Source: Flavobacteriales bacterium UBA1494 | GTDB taxonomy: Bacteria; Bacteroidota; Bacteroidia; Flavobacteriales_E; Vicingaceae | Length of the DNA: 40,125 nucleotides | Direction of reading: 5' to 3' | Assembly: GCA_905182175.1 (NCBI GenBank) | Contig: CAJJAT010000021.1 | Location: forward strand, 1-40,125 | Shown: one piece after another, positions 16,535-25,300 of the stretch | Layout: each line of letters begins with the position of its first letter | Position numbering within the stretch: the first letter of the stretch is position 1 | Translations under genes and position numbers: made by a program | The notes under the pieces: generated by a model | Seen by the model: only the letters and a program-made list of their open reading frames with translations | Told to the model about the DNA's origin: nothing | Database searches by the model: none

Positions 16535-17899
16535 CTATTTCGCGCTTTTTTCTAACCAAGCTTGCTGAAATTCACAGTTCACGCAATACTCAGTATTCAA
16601 CTTAATATATGTTTTTGTTAGATTGTTTTTCACCCAATCTTGTAGAATACTTTGTTCTTTTTCTGCCAAAGCAGCTGTCTTTATCTTTTGGTAATCTTTT
16701 GCTAGACTAGCTCTATGCGGTTCAGTTCGTTTCTGAATTTTTACAATTCGGTATCCAGGCTTTGATCTAGGATCACTAATTATGACTGCATCTGAAATTT
16801 GATCCACATCCATCTTATCAATTACAAAGAATAATGAAGGATCTAATTCATCCATCGGTGTCATTGAACTACTGGTTTGAGGATTCGCTAATATTCCACC
16901 ATTATTTTTTGTGTCCTCATCTTCGGAATACCTTTTAGCGGCTTCTGTAAAACCGACAGCTCCATTATTGACTTTTACCGCAATACTATCTAAACTAGTC
17001 TTTGCTACATCAAAAGAAGCCTTGTCTTGTTTTGGCTTCAGCAAGATATGTCTAACATTGACTTTATTTGCTCTACGCTCGATCAATTGAATGATATGAT
17101 AACCGTATCGAGTTTCAATTATTGGTGAAACATTTCCTACTTTTAACTTAAAGGAAGCAGCACCAAACTCAGGCTCAACTTCGCCTCTACCTACAAACCC
17201 TATTTCACCTCCTTTTAATGCGGATCCTTTATCCTCGGAATACAACAGCGCTAAAGTCGAAAAATTTTCCCCTTCCGTTACTCTTTTGCGGTAATTAGTA
17301 AGTTTATCTTTCACCTCCTTTATCGATGCTTGCGAAGTTTTTGCGTAAATAACAATTTGTGCTAATTCTACTTCAGCATTTATCAAAGGCAGACTGTCTG
17401 TTGGAATTTTTTCGAAATACTCTTTTACTTCTTGGGGTGTTATTGATATTCCTGAAGTAATTTCACTTTGCATTCGCTGAAGAGTTAGCTGCTCCCTTAT
17501 TGGAACTCTAAACTCCTCTTTAATTTTAGCAAGTGGCTTTTTGTAATAATCCTCCATTGCTTGCTGCGATCCAATTTGAGCAATATAGTAACGTATCCTT
17601 CGATCAAGCTCACCTTCTACTTGAGATTCATCTACAAAAATACTGTCTAACCCTGCCTGATTCACTAACATTTTAGAGTATAAAATATCTTCTAAAATTT
17701 TACATCTCGTACCCTTCTCAATAGAAGCAGATTGAGCTAAATAAGCTGCATATTTTGTCTCTAGTTCAGATTTTGTCGCAATTTGGTCTCCAACTACTGC
17801 AATAACCTCATCTAGTACGATTGCCTTTTGGGCTTTTACATTGCTTGTAAAAACAACGATAAAGCACAACGACAGATATATTTTACTCATAAACTTCAT
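16535..17899 (-). CDS. surA: SurA-type periplasmic peptidylprolyl isomerase
   Basis: Periplasmic chaperone/PPIase of 454 residues that escorts unfolded outer-membrane proteins. After a signal peptide (MSKIYLSLCFIVVFTSNVKAQ) comes the SurA N-domain (LDEVIAVVGDQIATKSELE... YYKKPLAKIKEEFR), then two parvulin domains at about 175-275 (GEIGFVGRGEVEPEFGAASFKL, ETRYGYHIIQLIERR) and 280-385, the second more diverged. The C-terminus holds an unusual CVNC pair. ATG 17899 overlaps the upstream gene by 17 bp; ATG 17890 (MSKIYLS) is equally plausible. It lies between a SurA-like lipoprotein and moxR. Confidence 0.9.
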   Translation of the reverse strand: MKFMSKIYLSLCFIVVFTSNVKAQKAIVLDEVIAVVGDQIATKSELETKYAAYLAQSASIEKGTRCKILEDILYSKMLVNQAGLDSIFVDESQVEGELDRRIRYYIAQIGSQQAMEDYYKKPLAKIKEEFRVPIREQLTLQRMQSEITSGISITPQEVKEYFEKIPTDSLPLINAEVELAQIVIYAKTSQASIKEVKDKLTNYRKRVTEGENFSTLALLYSEDKGSALKGGEIGFVGRGEVEPEFGAASFKLKVGNVSPIIETRYGYHIIQLIERRANKVNVRHILLKPKQDKASFDVAKTSLDSIAVKVNNGAVGFTEAAKRYSEDEDTKNNGGILANPQTSSSMTPMDELDPSLFFVIDKMDVDQISDAVIISDPRSKPGYRIVKIQKRTEPHRASLAKDYQKIKTAALAEKEQSILQDWVKNNLTKTYIKLNTEYCVNCEFQQAWLEKSAK

Positions 17900-18728
17900 A
17901 TTCTTTGTTTAACGTTGCAGCCTCAAATATTTCTTCCTTTACTTTGGCAATTAATTCAATTTTCCTTTTATTCAGTAAAATACTTTTTAACTCGTTTTTA
18001 ACCCAACTATATGGTGCAATAGCTCCTTTCTCCAGTGTTTGAAAAGAATTTATATACATTGTGCTTAGGCTGTCTTCAAAAATATTTCGCCCCCCTGCAA
18101 GATTAAGCTTTTTATCTACGGATAATTTCCCAATTTCCTTAATTTTTGCTAATGGAATCCACTCAGAAGTATCCAAATGACAGGCTATTGAAAACTGAGA
18201 GCAAAACTCAATTAGATCTTCCTCGAAATATTTTAAGTCGCCAAACATCCAAAATTCTAATGAATCTTTATCAGGGGCATTGTTAAGAGTTGCTACGAAA
18301 ACAGCTTTAACGATATCTTTTCGTAGCTTAAAATTCACAGAATTTTCCCGATAGTACTTCTTTAGCTCAAAGTTGCTAACCAAAGTGTCTAACTTTTGAT
18401 TGATAATTTGATTTTCAAATGTATAAATCAACAACGAGTTCCTATAGTTTTCAAGCTGTTTTTCAAAACTGGCTTGATTCTCAGTTAAGTTCTCAAGTGC
18501 TTTTTTAAGAAGGAGTTTCTCTTTTACCCAATTATCTACAAATAGTTTTCTTTGAGTTATTGAATCTATCGAATTCTCTTGGGTTAAGAATTCGGGAATG
18601 TCTGTCTCGAACAGCTGACTATTGCCTACCTCAGCAACCTTTAGCGAATCTTCATTCGCATAAAAAAAGCTACAAGCGTTTAAAGAAAAAGATACTACAG
18701 CTACCGCAACAAATTGAACTATTCTCAA
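17883..18728 (-). CDS. SurA-like lipoprotein without a recognisable parvulin domain
   Basis: A 281-residue lipoprotein: the signal MRIVQFVAVAVVSFSLNAC ends in a lipobox (LNAC). The first ~100 mature residues (VAEVGNSQLFETDIPEF, FVDNWVKEKLLLKKALENL) resemble the helical SurA/PpiC N-domain. The centre (KKYYRENSVNFKLRKDIVKAVFVATLN) aligns with the place where a rotamase domain would start, but the GG-x-LG and YGxHI signatures of parvulin are missing. It is therefore likely a holding chaperone or accessory factor for its two PPIase neighbours rather than an isomerase. It sits 5 bp after the large PPIase and overlaps surA. Confidence is high for the lipoprotein, lower for the SurA relation. Confidence 0.75.
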   Translation of the reverse strand: MRIVQFVAVAVVSFSLNACSFFYANEDSLKVAEVGNSQLFETDIPEFLTQENSIDSITQRKLFVDNWVKEKLLLKKALENLTENQASFEKQLENYRNSLLIYTFENQIINQKLDTLVSNFELKKYYRENSVNFKLRKDIVKAVFVATLNNAPDKDSLEFWMFGDLKYFEEDLIEFCSQFSIACHLDTSEWIPLAKIKEIGKLSVDKKLNLAGGRNIFEDSLSTMYINSFQTLEKGAIAPYSWVKNELKSILLNKRKIELIAKVKEEIFEAATLNKEYEVYE

Positions 18729-18733
18729 GGTTC

Positions 18734-20686
18734 TTATTTTAGTTCTTCTTTCAATTCTTTTAACACCTTTTTATCAATGTCATATTGATAGATAGACTTC
18801 AAGTCTTTTATCCACTGCTTCTCCAAATAATTTTGATAATCAGAAGTAATTAGCCCGCGCGAATCGTCTAACGTTTTATAAGTTGGCTCAAGTACCTTTT
18901 GAATTTGCACAAAATGAACTCTTCCATTAACTACTATGTTCTTAGAGCTTCCTTTTTCCCACTCTACTTGGTCAACAAATTCATTTTCTCCTTTCAAGTA
19001 TTTTTTTGTTTCGTATCGCAAATTCAACTGAGAGGAAGTATTAATTTCTTCCATTATCAACTTCACATCAGCACCTTTTTTAATCATTTTCTTCACCTCA
19101 TCTGCTACTTCTTCATTCAAAGCTGAGAATACCATTGCATCTGCTCTTTCTTCCCATTTGTAGCGCTCTTTATTTTCCTGATTAAAGTTACTTAACCCTG
19201 AAGAATCTTTTACCGCCTTAGACCAAACCAATTCGTCTGTCAAATTAAATAATAGAATCCCATCGTGATATTCCTGCATCAAGTACTTAAATTCCGGATA
19301 TTCTTCATCTAACTTGGAGTCTTTGTAATCAAGAATTACTTTTTTTCTAAAAGCTTCATACCTTGCATTAATCAACACTCTAGAATCGAGCATTTTCTTT
19401 GTATTCTGAGTACTGTTCAAATACACTGCAAATTCCTGTTGGTTAACAGATTTATCACCAATTTTAAACAGCTCCTTTGTCAACCCTTTAGCTTTTTCTA
19501 AACTCCATGTTCCAAAGAAGTAGGCCGAATCAATAGTCGAGTAGAAATCGTTTCGCTCTTTTAAAACTTCTTTGAACCCATATTGCTTTTTAATCTTACT
19601 GATAACAGCTCCTTGACTTAAATTTGAACGGCTATCTTTTTTAATCTTTGTCATCATTTCAGCCTCAACTGATTTGTATGTGCCAATCGGATATTGCTCC
19701 ATCCTTTTAATAATGTGCCATCCATAAGGAGTACTAAATGGTTCTGACACATCACCATCTGCTTTCAATGCAAATGCTGCATCTTCAAACTCAGGAGTCA
19801 TTCTGCCCACTCCGAACATAGGAAGAATTCCTCCTTGTGATGAAGTTCTAGTATCGTCTGAAAATTTAGCAGCTAGGTCTTCAAACTTTTCTCCTTGCTT
19901 AAACTTAGCGTAAATTTCTTTGATTTTCCCTTCCGGATCATCTGTTTTAGACAGCTCCTTGTCATTAGAAATTAAAATATGAGCAACTTCTATGTTTCCC
20001 ACGGATGGTCTTTTGTCCACAACTTTTAGTACATGATAACCATACTGAGTTCGTAGAACATTAGATATTTTTCCCACCTCAGTGTTATACGCTTCAGACT
20101 CGAAAGGATACAACATATAAAATGCGGTAAAGTAGCCCAAATCCCCCTCATTTGTCTTTGCAGAAGGATCGTCAGAATATTGCTTCGCCATTAAGCCAAA
20201 ATCTTGCCCATTCTCCACGTTCTTCTTAACTCTTACAGCTCTTTTATAAGCAGCAGCAGTATCTTCAGGACTTGCATTCTGATCAACAGCAATCAGTATG
20301 TGTGATGCTTTTACATCATACTGTAGTCGATCAAACGCTTCCTTTTTTAACGCTTCTATTATTCCATCAGCCGTAAGATAAGGTTGTGCTAGTTGTTTTC
20401 TGTACCCCCCTAGCTCTTTTATGAACGCTTCATCTTTGTCCATGTCCCTCTTTACCGCTTCCATCACCTTCAACTTAAAGTTAACGTACAAATCTAAATA
20501 CTCGTCAACCGTGCTTTTGGTGATAATTTCACCACTGTTGTTTTTTTGGTAAACCCTTTTAAACTCTGATTTAGAAATTTTCTCCTCTCCAAAATCAATG
20601 AAAGTGACATCTGTATTCTTTTGAGCTTGAGCTGCAAAAGAGGACACTAAAAAGGTAATCGCTACTAGGTGCTTTAATTTGAACAT
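18734..20686 (-). CDS. Periplasmic parvulin-type PPIase with two PpiC domains
   Basis: A 650-residue secreted peptidylprolyl isomerase. The signal peptide is MFKLKHLVAITFLVSSFAAQAQ. Two consecutive rotamase domains follow: about 125-215 (KASHILIAVD, GDLGYFTAFYMLYPFE, RTQYGYHVLKVVDKRP) and 230-330 (EVAHILIS, GGILPMFGVGRMTPEFEDAAF, TPYGWHIIKRMEQYP). About 300 residues of helical C-terminal region have no named domain. Start ATG 20686 is chosen because it begins the signal peptide; the open frame extends upstream into guaB to 20776, but that part is not protein-like for this family. It is 19 bp downstream of guaB. It probably folds outer-membrane or T9SS cargo proteins. Confidence 0.92.
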   Translation of the reverse strand: MFKLKHLVAITFLVSSFAAQAQKNTDVTFIDFGEEKISKSEFKRVYQKNNSGEIITKSTVDEYLDLYVNFKLKVMEAVKRDMDKDEAFIKELGGYRKQLAQPYLTADGIIEALKKEAFDRLQYDVKASHILIAVDQNASPEDTAAAYKRAVRVKKNVENGQDFGLMAKQYSDDPSAKTNEGDLGYFTAFYMLYPFESEAYNTEVGKISNVLRTQYGYHVLKVVDKRPSVGNIEVAHILISNDKELSKTDDPEGKIKEIYAKFKQGEKFEDLAAKFSDDTRTSSQGGILPMFGVGRMTPEFEDAAFALKADGDVSEPFSTPYGWHIIKRMEQYPIGTYKSVEAEMMTKIKKDSRSNLSQGAVISKIKKQYGFKEVLKERNDFYSTIDSAYFFGTWSLEKAKGLTKELFKIGDKSVNQQEFAVYLNSTQNTKKMLDSRVLINARYEAFRKKVILDYKDSKLDEEYPEFKYLMQEYHDGILLFNLTDELVWSKAVKDSSGLSNFNQENKERYKWEERADAMVFSALNEEVADEVKKMIKKGADVKLIMEEINTSSQLNLRYETKKYLKGENEFVDQVEWEKGSSKNIVVNGRVHFVQIQKVLEPTYKTLDDSRGLITSDYQNYLEKQWIKDLKSIYQYDIDKKVLKELKEELK

Positions 20687-20705
20687 GATCATTAATTTGT
20701 TAAGA

Positions 20706-22181
20706 TTATCGGCTATAATTTGGTGCTTCTCTTGTAATGGTAACATCATGTGGATGGCTTTCCCTGATTCCTGCATGCGTTATTTTTATAAACTTGGCAT
20801 CGGTTTTTAACTTGTCTACCGTATCACAACCACAGTAGCCCATCCCTGCTCGAATCCCTCCAATCATTTGGTAAATTACCTCACTTAAGGATCCTTTAAA
20901 AGGAACTCGTCCACTAATCCCTTCAGGAACTAGTTTTTTAATATCTTCTTCCATGTCTTGAAAGTATCTGTCCTTCGAACCTTTTTGCATAGCTTCTAAA
21001 GAACCCATGCCTCTGTATCCTTTAAACTTTCTACCTTCATATATTATTGTCTCGCCTGGTGATTCTTCGACTCCTGCAAACAGTGAACCTGCCATAATAG
21101 TATCGGCTCCCGCAGCCAATGCTTTTACGATATCTCCTGTAAACCTTAGTCCTCCGTCAGCAATTAAAGGAACTCCCGTTCCTACTAATCCTTCAGCGAC
21201 CATCATTACGGCAGAAAATTGAGGTACCCCTACTCCTGCTATTACTCGAGTAGTACAGATTGATCCGGGACCAATCCCTACTTTAATGCCATCAGCTCCG
21301 GCCTCTACCAAGGCGATTGCGGCCTCTTTTGTAGCTATGTTTCCAACAATTACTTCCAGATCTTTAAAAGTAGCTTTCACCTTTTTTAGCGTATCAAGCA
21401 CTCCTATCGAGTGTCCATGCGCGGTATCAATAATTACAGCATCTACTCCAACTGCCACTAACGCCTTAACCCGTTCCATAACGTCTCCGGTAACTCCAAC
21501 TGCTGCAGCTACTCTTAGCCGACCAAATTCATCTTTACAAGCATTTGGCCTTTCTTTTACTTTAATGATATCTCGGTAAGTTATCAGTCCGATTAACGTG
21601 TTAGAATCGTCAACAACTGGTAATTTTTCTATTTTATGAGCTTGTAAAATTGCCTCCGCTTCTTTTAATCCTGTCCCCTCGTGTGTTACTATAATATTCT
21701 CAGAAGTCATTACATTGCGAATTTCTTCGTCCATGTTTTTCTGAAATCTTAAATCACGATTGGTAACAATGCCGATTAACTTCATGGATTTATCAACCAC
21801 TGGAATTCCTCCGATTTTATTTTCCTTCATTAACAGCAATGCATCTGCAACTTTTGCTTCAACATTTAATGTAATGGGATCTTGGATCATTCCGCTTTCA
21901 GAACGTTTCACTTTTCTTACCTCAGCAGCCTGTTGTTCGATACTCATGTTTTTATGTAAAACACCTATTCCACCTTCACCTGCGATAGCAATAGCTAAGG
22001 CAGACTCTGTAACAGTATCCATTGCTGCGGAAACTATTGGTGTATTCAAACGTATCTTTTTTGTGAACTGAGACGAAATGTTCACTTCTCTAGGCATTAC
22101 CTCGGAGTAAGCTGGAACTAGTAATACATCGTCGTAGGTAAGGCCGTCGGGAAGAAAACGGCTTTCAGAACTTTTACTCAT
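20706..22181 (-). CDS. guaB: Inosine-5'-monophosphate dehydrogenase
   Basis: Catalyses NAD-dependent oxidation of IMP to XMP, the rate-limiting step of GTP synthesis. The protein is 491 residues, standard for the family. The TIM barrel is interrupted at about 93-210 by two CBS domains ([22 protein letters not shown] and [23 protein letters not shown]). The catalytic loop [15 protein letters not shown] holds Cys309, followed by [20 protein letters not shown] and the flap near [10 protein letters not shown]. It is the first gene of an operon with three folding factors and moxR, which is functionally unexpected. A -7 box lies about 20 nt upstream. Confidence 0.98.
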   Translation of the reverse strand: MSKSSESRFLPDGLTYDDVLLVPAYSEVMPREVNISSQFTKKIRLNTPIVSAAMDTVTESALAIAIAGEGGIGVLHKNMSIEQQAAEVRKVKRSESGMIQDPITLNVEAKVADALLLMKENKIGGIPVVDKSMKLIGIVTNRDLRFQKNMDEEIRNVMTSENIIVTHEGTGLKEAEAILQAHKIEKLPVVDDSNTLIGLITYRDIIKVKERPNACKDEFGRLRVAAAVGVTGDVMERVKALVAVGVDAVIIDTAHGHSIGVLDTLKKVKATFKDLEVIVGNIATKEAAIALVEAGADGIKVGIGPGSICTTRVIAGVGVPQFSAVMMVAEGLVGTGVPLIADGGLRFTGDIVKALAAGADTIMAGSLFAGVEESPGETIIYEGRKFKGYRGMGSLEAMQKGSKDRYFQDMEEDIKKLVPEGISGRVPFKGSLSEVIYQMIGGIRAGMGYCGCDTVDKLKTDAKFIKITHAGIRESHPHDVTITREAPNYSR

Positions 22182-22202
22182 AGTGGCGCTTTTTTAAGCA
22201 GC

Positions 22203-22210
22203 CAAAAATA
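22203..22210 (-). promoter_or_regulatory. -7 box (TAnnTTTG) of guaB
   Basis: On the minus strand TATTTTTG matches the consensus, 21 nt before the guaB ATG at 22181. No clear TTG at -33. It would drive the whole guaB-PPIase-MoxR operon. Confidence 0.45.
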
Positions 22211-22246
22211 GACATTCTTAGGTCGGATTTGCCGTTAATTTAAACT

Positions 22247-22278
22247 AAAAATGGGAGCCCTTTGAGGCTCCCATTTTT
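22247..22278. terminator. Terminator after the giant T9SS protein gene
   Basis: AAAAATGGGAGCC and its exact complement GGCTCCCATTTTT form a 13-bp stem around a 6-nt loop. It lies 22 bp beyond the stop codon at 22301 on the minus strand and insulates guaB from the upstream gene. Confidence 0.92.
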
Positions 22279-22300
22279 GAGTTTATAATTAATAAATATT

Positions 22301-25300
22301 CTATCGAATTAAGGTTACAGTTCCTTTTTTTCGCTTCTCGTTCCCGTCGCCGTCTACATAACGAATCATGTATACATAAGAACCAACAGCAGCATCCTCG
22401 CCTTCAACAGTTCCATCCCATCCTTTATTTATATCCTTGGTGATATAAATTTGCTCCCCCCATCTGTTATAAATAGACATTTCGAATTGACTAAAGTCAA
22501 AAAACTGTCCTTTCGGGCCAAATCTTCTGTTTATGCCACTAGGAGCAAATGCATTGGGAACATACATCAACGGGCTTTGTAATGCCTCAGCAACATTTGA
22601 ATTAGAAACCTGTGACATTAAGTCACTTGGGTAACCGTTAACTGCGCTAGAAAGTAAAGCACCTTGAACCGCTTCTACTCTATAATAAAACTTACCATCA
22701 GAGGTCAACTCTTCAGAAATATCGTCTACATAAACGTTCCAATCAAAAGCGCTATTTGGAGCAAGCCTTTTGTATACTTGAGTTGAATAGATTTGCTCAG
22801 TAGTTCGATAAATGTTGTAATAAGCAACCGTACTGTCCCAATCTAAATACCTGTTCCATCTTAAGGTATTGGTTAAAGCTGCATCATCAGACTGCACCGA
22901 TAAAAAGATTGTTCTACCAAAATTAGATTGACTTGTTATGATGTCACAATCATTTTGAGAAACCACTTGGTAGTAAAGTTCTCCTGCATTTACATCTGCC
23001 GTTTCATCAATAAATGTGAACCGATCTTCTCCTAGTAATTCGTCTGCAGCAAAATATCCTTGCGGCAACATCTCATCAGGATTATCGCCTCTAAAAACGG
23101 TGTACCCTTTAATCGGAGTTATTGTATCTCTGTAATACTCAATCTCCACATGGTTACTTGGCAATACTGTCGCGTACGTTAAGTAGTTGTAAAGCGGAGT
23201 CTCTTCGTAAGCAGAGAAAACAGTATCAACATTAGAAGTTGGCTGCAACCATGCAGGTGCATCAGGATCTAATGACCTTGCCGTTACTTGATAATAATAA
23301 TTGATATCTCCATCCACAATAGAATGATCAAAAATAGAGTCAATTGTTGCAGAGTTTGGAATTTGATTCCATGTTGCTCCATCATCTTTACTAAACGAAA
23401 CGGTGTACTCTACAGCAAAGTTTGGATTAAATCCAACATACTCTGTCCAGGTTACCACATTAGTTGAATCACAGATATTCCATTCTGACTCGACATTCAT
23501 TGATTTATGAAAAAAGATATCTACTTCAGCTACGCGCCCACAGATATCTTTCGCCAACACCCCAACAACTCCAACAGAATCTCTTGCATCTACATCAACG
23601 ATCTCAATTGCTTTAGTATATGGAGGACCAAAACCTTCATTAATAGGCACAGCTCCGTCTAATAGAGGCACAAGAATTGGTCTCCCTGAATTCATCCCAT
23701 TTTGGCTAAAAAACTTCAAACTATCTGCACCAAAGGCATCTCCTATCCAGTAAGCAATCAAACGACTGGAGGTTTTGTCAAAGCTTAACATTGCTAAATT
23801 TTCAGGATCTGGTGGATCCACAACTATGTGTAGTACTGATGCAACATTTGACTGAACTTCACACTCAAAACCAACAGGTTTAAATAAAGTGTCGATGTGG
23901 TTTAATCTATAATTAATAGCAGCTCTGCAGCCGTCAAATTGTATTGTATGTTCAAATACGCCAGGTGTTAAAGCAAAACCAATAGGTTGTAAGGTAGCTC
24001 CTGAATCTGCACTGTTCACGGTAAAAAATTGATTCACAGAAGGATCTGGAACTGCAACGGAATCCCAACTTAGATCAGATATTCGGGCTGCCCCTCCTGT
24101 TGTAGGACGTGCCCTTAAGAAGACGGAACTAATTTTCATTTGAGCAGCTGGCGTTTTACCAAGGCAACCAGAAAGAGATGTAACTTCAAAGTCATAGCGT
24201 TCTATTTGCGCATTAATACCTGTAACCGTAAAGTTATCGTCTGTAATTACCAATGTACTATCTAAATTCCCAGGAATTTCTGTCCAGTTTATAGCAGATT
24301 CCGTTTTGTATCGAATGTTGTAGAATCCGAAATTATTAACCATATCTATAGCAGGAATCCAAGAAATTTTCACTGAACCGTTATCGTTAACAAACGTACA
24401 TCTCGGTGTCGGAGGCGGCGTTATAGCGCTTGTCTTTAAGTCATTTGGCGCTATGTATTCATCTACAGCAGAAATATTTACTGCCCCTCTAGCATCAAAT
24501 GCTACAACTTTGAATTTGTATGTCTTCCCTCTGCTAATTCCAGAAATTACTGCAGTAGTAACGTTTCTGTTGTTAATGGTAGCTGAAAGTTTGTAGCCAT
24601 TGCCATCGTCAAAATTTGCATACACTCTATAACCTGCGACTCCATTCGGAAAACCTCCAGGCTGCAACCAATTAAGCGTATACTCTCCTCTACAATTATC
24701 TATTAAATTACCTGTTGGTACAATCGTATTGTAAACAGCACTGTTGGTAACATTACTAATATCGCAGGCATCTATTGCTTCAATTACAATATTCTGGACA
24801 GTAGTTTGTGCCCCACTTAGAACTACCACAGAGTCTGTCAACGCATTTACAGTTGTAAGAAGATTGGCGGGCGTTAAGCTATTGCGGTAAATGTTGTACG
24901 TTCCTGTTGTTAATTTACCTTTTAAGTTTATTCGTAAGAATACCGTTCCATCCGCTCTAACTTCAATGGTATCGAAGGTTGGATCGGGAATGAATGATAA
25001 CGACTCCATTAAAAGAGTATCAATTGTACTAAACGTGCTAAAGTATAAAGTATCTAAATTACCAGCACGATCAGAAGACCCCTCTTTCAATGTAACTACA
25101 GTATCTCTAGCCTCAATTCTAAAACCCACGTAGTCGTTACAAGAGGTAGCTCCAACACAATAATTTGTTGCATTTGTGTCTCCTACTATATACCAATTCT
25201 TCTTATTCGCACTCCCTCCATTCGTTATGGAATCGTTAGCATGAATATAATAGTGCGTTGGAGACTCGTATCTAAAATAAGAATACGTATTAGAATTCGG

